From: CATOSD01 sp965203135
Lineage (GTDB): Bacteria > Chloroflexota > Dehalococcoidia > Lucifugimonadales > CATOSD01
DNA: 64,000 nt
NCBI GenBank assembly: GCA_965203135.1
Contig: CBDBBO010000001.1
Coordinates: 558,001 to 622,000, forward strand
Direction of reading: 5' to 3'
The notes under the pieces are model-generated. The model did no database searches and had not been told where the DNA came from. It saw only the letters and a list, made by a program, of their open reading frames with translations. A program made the position numbers and the translations under genes. Shown one piece after another: positions 1-8,154 of the stretch (its first letter is position 1; each line of letters opens with the position of its first letter).

Positions 1-280
1 CCTGGCTGTAGCCGCACTTGGCGACGAGGTCTGTGGTGATGTCGCAGAGGTCGTCGGCGCTGTAGGGGATGTCGAGCATCATCATGCGGCAGCCCTGGAG
101 GAAGCGGAGGTAGTGCTCCCTCATGCGGAAGATCATGATCTTGCCCTGGTCTTCGTTCCAGTTGCCGCGGATGCCTTCGAATACGGCGGTGCCGTAGTGC
201 ATGGCGTGGGTCATGACGCTGACCCTGGCGTCGGCGAGGGGCACGACGTTACCACGGAAGAAGGCGAGGGCTTCGGGCAT
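1..280 (-). CDS. ilvE: Branched-chain amino acid aminotransferase, N-terminal part (cut by window edge)
   Basis: The first 93 residues are visible; the family is about 300 residues long. The N-terminus (MPEALAFFRGNVVPLADARV) is followed by a THAMHYGTAVFEGIRG-type segment typical of class IV PLP-dependent aminotransferases. The enzyme transfers the amino group between glutamate and branched-chain 2-oxo acids in Leu/Ile/Val metabolism in the cytoplasm. The ATG is supported by an AAAGGAG Shine-Dalgarno sequence 8 bases upstream. The PLP-binding lysine lies outside the window, so the exact subtype (IlvE versus another class IV enzyme) is not proven. Confidence 0.88.
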   Translation of the reverse strand, partial: MPEALAFFRGNVVPLADARVSVMTHAMHYGTAVFEGIRGNWNEDQGKIMIFRMREHYLRFLQGCRMMMLDIPYSADDLCDITTDLVAKCGYSQ

Positions 281-953
281 GGCTGGAATCTCCTTTGTTT
301 CGGGACTGCGGGCGGCCGGCGGGCGGCCCGCTTCAGGGCTGGGGGCCATTATACGCGCAAGGGGGCGGGATGACAAAGCGGCGGGAGACTGGCGATTCGT
401 GATGCAAATCGTTGCATTTCGATGCGCGCCGTAGGTGGGAGAGTCTGTGGGAGCGGGCTGGTTGGAAGTCCGCCGGCGAGGGTCTTCGCGAAGAGTGCTC
501 CAAAATGCACCATTCCGCACATTTCGTAGCTGGGGGGCTGTCCCTGGATGTGTCCTCTGGTGTGTCAAACCGTGAGATTTTGGGGACATTCCGGGACATT
601 TTGGGAGTGTCCGCCGGGGCCTGGTGGAGGGCGCCTGGGTGCATGGTAACAGGTGCGGCTGCCGCAGGTGGCTGCGGGGGTGGGACGGATGGCTGGTGGC
701 AGGTCGGTCCTTTGTGGGGAGAGCGTAGCACGGATGTGCGGGGCGGTCAAGACCCCTTTGGCGGGGCAGTCGCACGCTGGTCCACAGGCGGTGGGGGGTG
801 AGGAGAAACAGGGCAGGAGTCGCGCGGCTGCGTGGCAGGTGTTGGGCGGTGGTACGGCACTGAGGTGGCAGGCTTGGGGTACGTATGGGACGGAATTTTT
901 GGGGGTTCGGGGGACTTGGACATCCACGAAGGACGCGAAGTGGGGCAGTGGGG
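281..953. other. Long intergenic stretch with no convincing gene
   Basis: The open frames here are GC-driven, contain biased Pro/Arg/Ala or Gly/Ala strings and no recognisable domain, so I do not call genes. The part next to ilvE should hold the ilvE promoter. The one conspicuous structure is the cluster of GGACA/TGTCC words annotated separately. Confidence 0.5.
539..612. promoter_or_regulatory. Cluster of TGTCC/GGACA half-sites (possible operator)
   Basis: TGTCC occurs at 539-543, 551-555 and 608-612, and its complement GGACA at 584-588 and 594-598. That is five copies in 74 bases, with spacings of 10 to 29 bases. Such clusters can bind a dimeric regulator, but no regulator is identified and the motif is short, so this is speculative. 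Confidence 0.2.
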
Positions 954-1093
954 TTACTCCTCGGGGGCGTCGGCGCACTGGTTGTAGCCGAGGCCGCGGA
1001 CGTGGGGCTCCAGGTGGAGCAGGTGGCGTAGGCGCGTGAGCTCGGCGGTTCCCAGCCGATGGCTTCGGCGACGGCCTCGTCCCACATGGTGCG
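954..1093 (-). pseudogene. Decayed 3' end of an unidentified gene
   Basis: Read on the minus strand, one frame gives MWDEAVAEAIGWEPP and then an adjacent frame continues ELTRLRHLLHLEPHVRGLGY and a few more residues to a stop at 954-956. The two pieces read like natural protein joined by a frameshift. The family is not recognised. Sitting at the edge of the restriction-modification island, it may be a remnant of a gene disrupted when the island arrived. Confidence 0.25.
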
Positions 1094-1098
1094 GTAGA

Positions 1099-1212
1099 CT
1101 AATCGAGAGCTCCCACCGACTTGGCATACATGATGAATATGAGGGCCACGATTCCGAGGACTATCACTGCGTTGATGGTCCGACCTAGCAGCAAGCCGAA
1201 CAAAGCCATCAT
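1099..1212 (-). CDS. Single-span membrane microprotein (37 aa)
   Basis: It starts at tandem ATG codons (MMALFGLLLG) and has one clear hydrophobic segment (residues about 3-30) followed by a short polar tail, KSVGALD. It is 38 bases downstream of the 65-aa gene of the restriction-modification operon and in the same direction. The ribosome-binding site is weak. No family is recognised. A small membrane protein at the end of a defence operon could be an accessory, or the frame may be fortuitous. Confidence 0.4.
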   Translation of the reverse strand: MMALFGLLLGRTINAVIVLGIVALIFIMYAKSVGALD

Positions 1213-1250
1213 AGCGACGACTTCCAGGGCTTATAGAAGCATGTCCTTCC

Positions 1251-1448
1251 TCATTCTTCCCGACTCGCTTGCAGTTCACTCACGGTTTCCAAGAGAGCTG
1301 CTGCCAAGTTCAATGCTTGTGCTTGTGTCAAGCCAAGCAAATCGGACTCAGTCTTGAGTACGACCATGTCTGCTCGAAACCTCCTATCCACTTCGTAGGT
1401 TCCTACGATGATGTCTTGACGGTATCCAGTCTTCACGTATTTCGGCAT
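1251..1448 (-). CDS. Small conserved-looking protein (65 aa) downstream of hsdS
   Basis: It has an AAGGTGG ribosome-binding site 7 bases before the ATG and begins 20 bases after the specificity-subunit stop, so it is probably co-transcribed with the restriction-modification genes. The N-terminal half looks beta-rich and positively charged (VKTGYRQDIIVGTYEVDRRF). The C-terminal half is a predicted helix (LTQAQALNLAAALLETVSEL). The family is not recognised. The helix pattern loosely resembles that of the 73-aa protein at 43185-43406, which may be coincidence. Confidence 0.6.
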   Translation of the reverse strand: MPKYVKTGYRQDIIVGTYEVDRRFRADMVVLKTESDLLGLTQAQALNLAAALLETVSELQASREE

Positions 1449-2606
1449 TGCAATCCACCTTCATCTCTCTAGCGCTGACTTAGACGAGCTTCAAGTTTCC
1501 GAATGGACGCGTCTTCTAGAGTGTTGGCCTCTTCTTTCTTCTCGTAGGCCTCTATTGCCATGTCGCCAATGTCGTCCTGGATAGTCTTGGGCGCATTTGG
1601 CATCAGCACACGCTCAGCATCTTCTGCGGTCAGTTCGTCAACGACCGCTCCGTACACTTTGGACGACAACTGGTACTGCCCGTATGGGGTCATTAGGAAT
1701 GTGGCGATGAAACCGGGATTAAAGGCGTGCCGGTCTGCGACAAGGCGAATGATGTGTTGCGAGGCCATCCATCCGGCCCACCTCCGTGGAGCTATGCAAA
1801 TCCTACCGATAGTCCCCGAACAAGTTACAAGCACCCAGCCCGATCCTATTGTGCACTGGCTGACGTTTTTCTCGTCCTTTCGAGTGATGTACTTCATATC
1901 GTATGGCTTCATCAGGGGGATGTGCGACCCTTGAATGAAGGGAATGCCATACTCCTCTTGTACGTAGATTCTCTTGAATCTGCCGGGGAGCAATATGTCC
2001 TCGCAGGCTTCGCCCAATTCCAGGAGTGGGTAACGGCCAGACGTCCGCATTACGCTTATGGCGCTGGCTGCCAAAGGGATGTGATATGAAGCGTCAAGTC
2101 TTCCCTCAAGTTCGGATGCCTTCGTCGCAAACGCTCGAAGTCTCAATTCGCCCGTTTCAGAGGAGGAGCCCGGGAGGTACTGAGCAAGACCCTCGTCGAA
2201 CTCCGGCAACTCCAATTCCCGGTACAACGCTTCCGAGGCTTCATCGAGTAGTTGATTTGCCTCCTCCCTGAGAGAGTACGCTTTCGTGATGCAGTCAGCA
2301 ATTTCATTCATTTCCGATTCAGGCAGGAGAGGAACGGGAATACCACTGATGTGATGAGGCTCTAAGTGTTTGATCGCTGAACCGTATTGGCTTTTGGTTA
2401 GCAGGGCCTGCCCAATCCAGGACAGAAGGAAGGTGTACAGGTAGCCCAATGGTGTTTGTGCCGGTTCGATCCTTATAGCGTCATCAGAGACAGCATACTT
2501 CTGGAGACGTTCGCCAACAATCACGCACCGGCCGACCGTGCCCGACCGCGTCACGAGAAGACTGCCTGCGGATACCGTACACTTCTCTAACTGGCTTGGC
2601 CTCTTA

Positions 2607-3537
2607 GAAACTATCTCAAAACGGACAGGCGCCACTGTCGTCGGAACCACAATAGCGCACATGCGAGTTGCACCAGTCCGAGGTAGTTGGCCGCCTTTTT
2701 GTCGTAGCGAATCAAGACCGCACGGCACTTCGACAACCACGCCAGCGTCCGTTCTACAACCCAGCGGCGAGCCGGATACCGCTTGACCCCCGAGACGTCC
2801 AGCTTCTCCTCGCCGATGCGTCGGATGTGCTCCCTATAGCCGTGTCTGGCGGCAGCCTCACGGCCTGAAGGATTGTCATACCCTTTGTCCAGACACAAGT
2901 GTTGGGGTTCCTCCTCAGTGGGCTGTGGTCGTTCGACCACAATCGCGTCCAGGGTCGCCTCCAACAGCTTTGCATCGTGTACGTTCGCTCCAGCAACCAC
3001 AATGCTCAATGGGCCGCCCTCTGCGTCCACAAGCAGACTCCGCTTGGAGCCAGCCTTGCCACGGTCCGTCGGGTTGGGTCCAATCAAGTCCCCCCAAAAC
3101 GAGCTTTGCCCATGGCGCCGTCTGCTGCCTGCCATTCCCAGTCTACACCGACCAACTCTTCGCACCCTTCCACCAGGGCTCCCCATATCCGCCGCAAGAC
3201 ACCCGTCTCCACCCACCGCTGAAAGGTGCGATGGATGGTGCTGTCGTCTCCGAGTTCCTTTGGCATTCGGTTCCATTGACACCCGCTGCGCAAGCGGAAG
3301 ATGATGCCGTTGAGCATCTGCCGAGGGTCTGCGCGCTTGCGGCCCCTGGCCTTGGGCGGGTCTACCTCCAGGATGATGGGTTCAACGAGCTCCCACAGTT
3401 CGTCCGGCACTTCCCAGATGGTTCCTAACGTCTCCTGCTTCGACATTAAGGTCTCTCCTGATCGTTTTGGAGAAACCATACGATTCGTCCCTCAAATCCC
3501 TCAATGCACTTGTGGGTCAGCATTTTGAGATAGTTTC
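2607..3537. mobile_element. IS5-family insertion sequence (931 bp)
   Basis: The element has 15-bp perfect terminal inverted repeats (GAAACTATCTCAAAA at 2607-2621 and its complement at 3523-3537). It is flanked by a TTA target duplication at 2604-2606 and 3538-3540. It encodes one transposase in two overlapping minus-strand frames. Inverted repeat, TNA-type target site, size and split DDE transposase fit IS5-family subgroups such as IS1031/IS427. It appears complete and inserted recently, since both ends and the duplication are intact. Confidence 0.9.
2611..3479 (-). CDS. IS5-family DDE transposase made by -1 frameshift
   Basis: The first frame (3479-3084) holds the N-terminal DUF4096-like helix-turn-helix part (LWELVEPIILEVDPPKARGR, then LNGIIFRLRSGCQWNRMP) and the first catalytic Asp region near ADGAM. 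The second frame (ending 2611) holds the rest: SLLVDAEGGPLS, LCLDKGYDNP with an Asp, and the WVVERTLAWL catalytic Glu helix. The frames overlap at a T4G6 run (about 3094-3103). A -1 slip there joins RFGG to DLIGPNPTDRGKAGSK without gap or overlap. The stop codon lies inside the left inverted repeat. An alternative start is MSKQETLG, 12 residues downstream. Confidence 0.85.
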
Positions 3538-3870
3538 TTAGCCAGGTATGAGTCGCTTTGGGGACGGAAATGAAGCATCATCGATGGAGTTAGGAACGGC
3601 ACTCCATGTGACTCGCTTAGAGCGTAGATGCGCTTAAATCGTGTCGGATAGGAGATGGAAGCGGTCAAGCACTCTAGCGGCTTGGATTCTAAACCACACT
3701 CCTCAAGCAATTGTCGGGCTCGCATAGCAGTATGGGAGTAGTATCCGGCGTCTAGGCGCCCTTCATCCCGATTGAGCCAACGTGAAGGTAGGCTCAGAAC
3801 AGGCGATGCACTCTCCGACTCTACTGCCCTGAGTAAGTCCTGTACGCTAACTTCTTGGGTCTGTGGCGCA

Positions 3871-5925
3871 TTAACCATCCAACCACGCCCTACGTTCAGG
3901 ACTGGAGACCCACTGCTGAAAGCGTTCAACTACGCTGGGAAGTTCGTCATGAATCTTGCGTCGCTTCTCCCTACGTCGCTCCACAACAATGCTGCCATCA
4001 GGTGCATTACGATAAACTGGGGTTTCAATCTCTTCTTCGATGAGATCGCCTTCTGGCGTGCGGATGTGAAGATCATTGCCCCGCCTGTCGTGTCCGATCG
4101 CCCTCGGCATTGCCATGAACACCTCATAGTCTCTCTGGCGACCGCTCTCCCTTTCGTAGTTGATCTCATCCTCCGTTTTCTTCTGGAGAACAAGCAAACT
4201 GGTCTGCGTTCCGGTATGTGGCTCAAACGTCTCCTTAGGTAGGTCTATGCTAGCCACTACTCGTGCCTTTCGAAGAATCCACCTCCTTATGAATGCCAAT
4301 CCGGGATTGGATAGAATGCTGTCTGGCAGAACGATTGCCAGCCTGCCACCTGGTCGAAGCAGTTGCAGGCAGCGTTCGATAAACAATTGCTCGGGGGGCA
4401 TAGCAGCTCTGTATTGAAATTCTGTGAACTCGGCCCGCGCCAACTCGAACTGTTCGAGAATGTGGGGGTCGTCAATTGGTATGTCGGAGCCAAATGGTGG
4501 GTTAGTCAGAATCGCATCAAAGTGATTCATGCGAATCTCGCCCTGCACATTGTTGGGTACGTCGCTGGGCCATTCTCCAGCGGGCAAAAGGGAATTGGCA
4601 TGGAAAACGTTTGATGAGCCGTCCCCGTGCATGACTAGATTCATCTGGGCGGCGCGGACTAGGCCTGGATTGAAGTCAACGCCAAAGAGTCTCCGCGAAG
4701 CAGTTTCGCGCAGAAGCGCAACTGTTTCATGCTCCACTTTGCTATCGTTCTCGTGCCATCTATCTCGCTCTAACTCACGAACGTGGTCTTGCCATGTGTT
4801 CATGAGCGCCACAAGGAATCCGCCTGTGCCAACTGCTGGATCCAACACGCTTATGTCTAGCCACCTCTGTTCCGGAAATGTGGCCAGAACCATGTCAGCC
4901 GCCATCTTGCAGACGGCTCGAGGTGTGAAGAACTCCCCTCTGTCTCCACGAAGATTGGACCCTACAAGTTGCTCATAGGCTATCCCTTTCACGTCAGCAC
5001 GAGTCTGAATCAAGGAGAAACGTTGCAGTTCTCCAACAACGTACGCAAGGACCGCATTGTTCAGAATTAACTCTGAGTTGGCCCCGAAAATGTACGGGTA
5101 GCGCTCCTTAACCTCACCGAACAGTTCGTCAATCCTCGTCCTTAACCTTCGTTGTCCTATGTCTGACCTACGCTCGTCGTTCCCTATGAAGAACCTGAGG
5201 TTGCCGACGAGATTGCTTTCGTCCTGAACTTTGCAGAAGATGATCTTAAGGAGTTCGTTAAACGCAGGCTCTTTCTGAAGTCCTTGGTTGCCGTAGATGT
5301 AGTTGTGACAACGGCGAAACACTCCAATCAGTTCACTTTGTGCAGGCACCAGATCGGAAAAGCGAGGAGGTTTGGGAGCGTCGGCCCCAAACCTCGGAAT
5401 GTCCGTAGAGATGAGGAATTCGTGAGTATCCAGAAAGGTGGTCTTTTCCCAGACTTGCAATTCTGATCCTACCCACATGCCAAATCTACAGTTGAGGCAA
5501 GCCGCCATGTAAGACTTCAGTTGGTCAATGCCATTGTCTTTATCAGTAGGCTTGATTTCTTCACGCTTGCACTCAATGACGATGGTGATGTGCTCTTGCA
5601 CATGCTCGGTTTCGGGAGGGAATATTGCGATGTCCACGCGCTTTGAACTGACACCGAGCTTGACACTAAACTCGACCTCAATGTTCTTACGGTCATAGCC
5701 ATAGTCTTCAATCAGACTGCGTGCTACGCGCTGTCTTACGTTTTCTTCCGGTGTGTCTTTGCGCAGTTTGTCGGTTACGACACAGCGGAGTTTTCCGGGT
5801 GGGATAAACGCTATGGTTGAGGACAAATCGGCCGAGGTCATCGTGTCCCTGTCTTCTATCCTTCGCCGTTTTCGCTGGCGAAACTCACTTTCGGTTAGGT
5901 GCGGATGGGACTTCGGCGCGGTCAC
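3871..5925 (-). CDS. Fused restriction-methylation subunit: HSDR_N-like nuclease plus N6-adenine methyltransferase
   Basis: The 684 residues combine two activities. Residues about 45-170 resemble the type I restriction N-terminal (PD-D/ExK) domain, with VDIAIFP followed by IVIECKRE as the likely Asp and Glu-x-Lys catalytic triad. Residues about 230-600 are an HsdM-type methyltransferase: helical N-part, GEFFTPRAV, the AdoMet motif DPAVGTGGF near residue 360 and the catalytic NPPF near 474. Nuclease and methylase on one chain with a separate S subunit next door is the layout of BcgI-type (type IIB) enzymes. The frame opens with GTG at 5925; an ATG at 5841 with an AGG-rich leader is a good alternative start. 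The partner S gene is interrupted, so target recognition is probably lost. Confidence 0.88.
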   Translation of the reverse strand: MTAPKSHPHLTESEFRQRKRRRIEDRDTMTSADLSSTIAFIPPGKLRCVVTDKLRKDTPEENVRQRVARSLIEDYGYDRKNIEVEFSVKLGVSSKRVDIAIFPPETEHVQEHITIVIECKREEIKPTDKDNGIDQLKSYMAACLNCRFGMWVGSELQVWEKTTFLDTHEFLISTDIPRFGADAPKPPRFSDLVPAQSELIGVFRRCHNYIYGNQGLQKEPAFNELLKIIFCKVQDESNLVGNLRFFIGNDERRSDIGQRRLRTRIDELFGEVKERYPYIFGANSELILNNAVLAYVVGELQRFSLIQTRADVKGIAYEQLVGSNLRGDRGEFFTPRAVCKMAADMVLATFPEQRWLDISVLDPAVGTGGFLVALMNTWQDHVRELERDRWHENDSKVEHETVALLRETASRRLFGVDFNPGLVRAAQMNLVMHGDGSSNVFHANSLLPAGEWPSDVPNNVQGEIRMNHFDAILTNPPFGSDIPIDDPHILEQFELARAEFTEFQYRAAMPPEQLFIERCLQLLRPGGRLAIVLPDSILSNPGLAFIRRWILRKARVVASIDLPKETFEPHTGTQTSLLVLQKKTEDEINYERESGRQRDYEVFMAMPRAIGHDRRGNDLHIRTPEGDLIEEEIETPVYRNAPDGSIVVERRREKRRKIHDELPSVVERFQQWVSSPERRAWLDG

Positions 5926-6365
5926 CGCCGGCCGGTTCGGCCGATATGGCCTAGAGGCGCGAACTCAGAGACTCTAACTCGCCCGGCAAAGTGTCGAACG
6001 CCAGTCCTTGACTCCTGGCAGAGGGCGTGAAGGTTGCGCTTGGCTAGACTCACAATGTGACCAAGAGACCCTTCTCCGTTGGCATTATAGCCGACATGGG
6101 AACGGGGGCCAACCGCAACGGGTGCTGGCTAGGACGCGGGTTGAAGGACACGGTTGCGGAAGACAGGGGTTGAGGTTGGGCGGGGGCTTTAGATTCCTCG
6201 GCTACGCTCGGAATGGCACGAAGGAGGGCGGTCGGAATAGAGGGCAAGCGCGGGGACAGGGGGCTGTTGTGAGCCACAACGGCCTTGCGCTGCCGCGTCA
6301 CTCACCTGGATTCCGGCTCGGGGCCGGAATGACGGAGGGGTGGCGGGCGTGACAGGCGCGGTGCG
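5926..6365. other. Intergenic region with repeat fragments
   Basis: I see no gene here. The stretch contains one copy of the GATTCC...GGAATGGC repeat (6191-6217) and a related perfect hairpin, ATTCCGG-CTCGGGG-CCGGAAT, at about 6304-6324. Both are intergenic palindromes of the kind seen elsewhere in the window. It separates the restriction-modification operon from the ATPase/STAS module; both are read leftwards. Confidence 0.5.
6191..6217 (+). repeat. Intergenic repeat B (GATTCC TCGGCTACGCTCGGAATGGC)
   Basis: This is a single short-form copy of a repeat also found at 13405-13442, 13482-13520, 14357-14381 and 17587-17615. All copies have the same orientation on the plus strand. The ends (GATTCC and GGAATGGC) can pair to form an imperfect hairpin. 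Any small peptide reading RFLGYARN arises from this repeat and is not a gene. Confidence 0.75.
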
Positions 6366-6761
6366 TCAGGGAAGCGGGCTAACCCTTCCCGGCGGCTTCG
6401 GCTTGCTGTACGCACGACGGAATTTGAACTCGCGCGGGGCGCGTCTCTGAACCAACTGTCGCCCGCCTTCGGACAGGCAGTAGATATCCAGGCTACGCGC
6501 GCCACTTATGCGCTCCAGCTTGGCCATCATATCGGCGTCTGAGACGTCAAACTGGACGGACGAAAGTAACCCGTCCTTTGCCAGGCCGAGGATGAACCCG
6601 TCAAGAAATGACGTGCCGTACCAGCTATCCTGGTCGATGCGAACAACGACCGGGATGTCGCGGGGCATTAACTCGCCCAAGCGGGCGTATGCCTGCTCAC
6701 CACGTTGCCTAGTGTAAGTGGCGTCGGATAGTTGGGCCATGTTGACTTCGGTTGGCACCAT
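6366..6761 (-). CDS. STAS-like DUF4325 protein
   Basis: From the ATG at 6761 the product has 131 residues. The core PVVVRIDQDSWYGTSFLDGF followed by ILGLAKDGLL is the conserved motif of the STAS-like DUF4325 family: a beta strand, a Ser-containing loop and a helix, as in anti-sigma-factor antagonists. The start overlaps the stop of the upstream ATPase gene (TGATG), which implies translational coupling and a physical partnership. The C-terminal tail is basic (REFKFRRAYSKPKPPGR). No catalytic role is expected; the fold usually acts as a phosphorylatable or docking switch. Longer starts upstream lie inside the ATPase gene and are unlikely. Confidence 0.7.
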   Translation of the reverse strand: MVPTEVNMAQLSDATYTRQRGEQAYARLGELMPRDIPVVVRIDQDSWYGTSFLDGFILGLAKDGLLSSVQFDVSDADMMAKLERISGARSLDIYCLSEGGRQLVQRRAPREFKFRRAYSKPKPPGRVSPLP

Positions 6762-7597
6762 CAACCTCCATCGGGAATCGAGACTTCTACCTGTACTCCA
6801 GGAAGGTTGCAAAGTTGGTCTCCGAAACTTGGGAGCTCGCCATGTTGGAAAAGCAACCACCCATCGCCCGTGGCGAGAAACAACTGACCGCCCAGCGCGT
6901 CCACGCTTTCTGCGACCTCCGGTAGGCCCATCCCGCCTTCCGCTCTTCGGCTTGCGCTCATACGAAAGGCCATGCCTGCCGCCTCACGATGGCTAAGGCG
7001 ATTCAGATGCTCGTAATCTTTGTTTTGCGACAGACTTTGACGTATTCCGATTCCACAATCGCCAATAACAAAGTCAGTTCGTCCGATTTCTGGGTAGCGT
7101 TGCAGAACGCAAGCAGCATGGCTGGCCTCTGAATGTTGGGCGAAGTTGTCCACCAACTCGGATACCAAGTCCCCCATTTCGTTTAGTTTTCCGCGCGCGT
7201 AGCGGTGGTGCGAAAGCAGGTTGCGAACTCTGTCTCCAATTTCATTTCCTATAGAATTCGTGGGACGAATCTGAACGATGTCGTTGAAGGAAGTCAGGGA
7301 GCCTGTGCTCACAGGGTAGTTTCCTGCACCACTACTGAATCCGTATCTTTCGCGAAAGTTCTGTGAGTTCAGATAGTCTCGGACTCGCCTGGACTGCGGA
7401 GGCCGTACTCGAAATGTTCGGCCTAAGGTCCTGTGGTGGCTGATGAACATGCCGAGATAGATTAGGGCGAACGGTTCAATGAAGGTGACGCTTCGCATAT
7501 CGATAACTGAACATGCTGCTCCACTCTTGTCGGGCCTTGCGTCACGTAAGACTATGCTGCCGCAAAACTCGTCAATGTTCCCATAGGTTAGATTCAT
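6761..7597 (-). CDS. GHKL-type ATP-binding protein with N-terminal STAS-like segment
   Basis: The 278-residue protein has a STAS-like N-terminus (residues about 1-70, with CSVIDMRSVTFIEPFALIYL). It also has a GHKL ATPase domain (about 120-278): the N-box ELVDNFAQHS, the G1 box DCGIGIRQS and the G2 box GGMGLPEV. It lacks a dimerisation/phosphoacceptor histidine domain, so it resembles anti-sigma-factor kinases or a MutL/Hsp90-fold regulator more than a sensor kinase. It is coupled to the following DUF4325 gene by a one-base overlap. A sigma-70-like promoter lies about 100 bases upstream. Position beside the restriction-modification island suggests an accessory or defence role, which is inference. 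Confidence 0.75.
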   Translation of the reverse strand: MNLTYGNIDEFCGSIVLRDARPDKSGAACSVIDMRSVTFIEPFALIYLGMFISHHRTLGRTFRVRPPQSRRVRDYLNSQNFRERYGFSSGAGNYPVSTGSLTSFNDIVQIRPTNSIGNEIGDRVRNLLSHHRYARGKLNEMGDLVSELVDNFAQHSEASHAACVLQRYPEIGRTDFVIGDCGIGIRQSLSQNKDYEHLNRLSHREAAGMAFRMSASRRAEGGMGLPEVAESVDALGGQLFLATGDGWLLFQHGELPSFGDQLCNLPGVQVEVSIPDGG

Positions 7598-7694
7598 GCC
7601 GGTGTTGACGAGGCCAAGTGTCGCTTACTCCACGTGTGGTGCACATCCCAACCAAACACGGCCAGCGGGGTCTGTCGAACCAACCAATGTGGCA

Positions 7695-7724
7695 ATTCTG
7701 CGTCTAAGTGTGGTCGTGTGTCAA
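7695..7724 (-). promoter_or_regulatory. Sigma-70-like promoter for the ATPase/STAS pair
   Basis: On the minus strand a perfect TTGACA (7724-7719) is followed after 18 bases by CAGAAT (7700-7695). It is about 100 bases upstream of the ATPase start codon, with no other gene between. Confidence 0.55.
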
Positions 7725-7788
7725 CTTGGCGATGTTGGCGCGGAGGACGGCCTCCAGGAGCTACAGGGGCAGAGCGGGTGATGCCGCC

Positions 7789-8154
7789 CTAGGCCGTTTC
7801 TGCTGCGCGGAGCTTGGCGAGCAGCTCTTTGACCTTGTCGATTTCGTACCTGATTTCCGAGATTGGGACCAGGTCCATGTAGAAGTTTCTGTGGAGATTG
7901 GTTGCGACGGAGAACAGCAGGCGTATCTCGTCGTCTCCCGTGTCGGCGACTAGCCTTCTGATGATGTCGTAGGTGTCTACATGGCGCTCGTATTGCCAGC
8001 CGCGCAGACCGGCAATGACCTTGAGTTGGTGGGCGACCGCACGCCACGCCTTTTCCGAGGCCTGTAGCCTGTCTTCCCTGGCCAGCTCTTCTTCCGCCTG
8101 GGCTATCAGACGCCCCGCGTGAATGTCGTGACTTTCTGGGGGGAAGGGACTCAA
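7789..8154 (-). CDS. PaREP1/HEPN-like small helical protein
   Basis: The core RLIAQAEEELAREDRLQASE, followed by KAWRAVAHQLK, is the signature helix pair of the PaREP1 family, a HEPN-like four-helix bundle. Members are often paired with nucleotidyltransferases or found as orphan toxin-like genes. The start is uncertain. A TTG at 8154 overlaps the upstream oxidoreductase stop, but the intervening codons look like a leftover of intergenic repeat A (GGGGGAAGGGAC). Translation may instead begin near an ATT at 8124. No partner nucleotidyltransferase is visible beside it. Confidence 0.6.
   Translation of the reverse strand: MSPFPPESHDIHAGRLIAQAEEELAREDRLQASEKAWRAVAHQLKVIAGLRGWQYERHVDTYDIIRRLVADTGDDEIRLLFSVATNLHRNFYMDLVPISEIRYEIDKVKELLAKLRAAETA

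Larger units (their letters stand above)
1469..3878 (-). pseudogene. hsdS: Type I/IIB-like specificity (S) subunit gene split by an insertion sequence
   Basis: The 5' part (3878-3541) and the 3' part (2606-1469) both read as HsdS-type target-recognition sequence. Each half has the same pattern: a FKRIYA/FKRIYVQ segment with GVPFLTPS or GIPFIQGSH, then a VLVTCSGTIGR or LLVTRSGTVGR segment. This is the two-TRD layout that lets an S subunit read a bipartite DNA site. The ATG at 3878 overlaps the upstream methyltransferase stop by 8 bases (ATGGTTAA). An IS5-family element sits between the parts. Removing it with one copy of its 3-bp target duplication gives one uninterrupted 491-codon frame across the junction (SYLAKRPSQLEKC). 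As it stands the subunit is truncated, so the system is probably without specificity. Confidence 0.85.
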
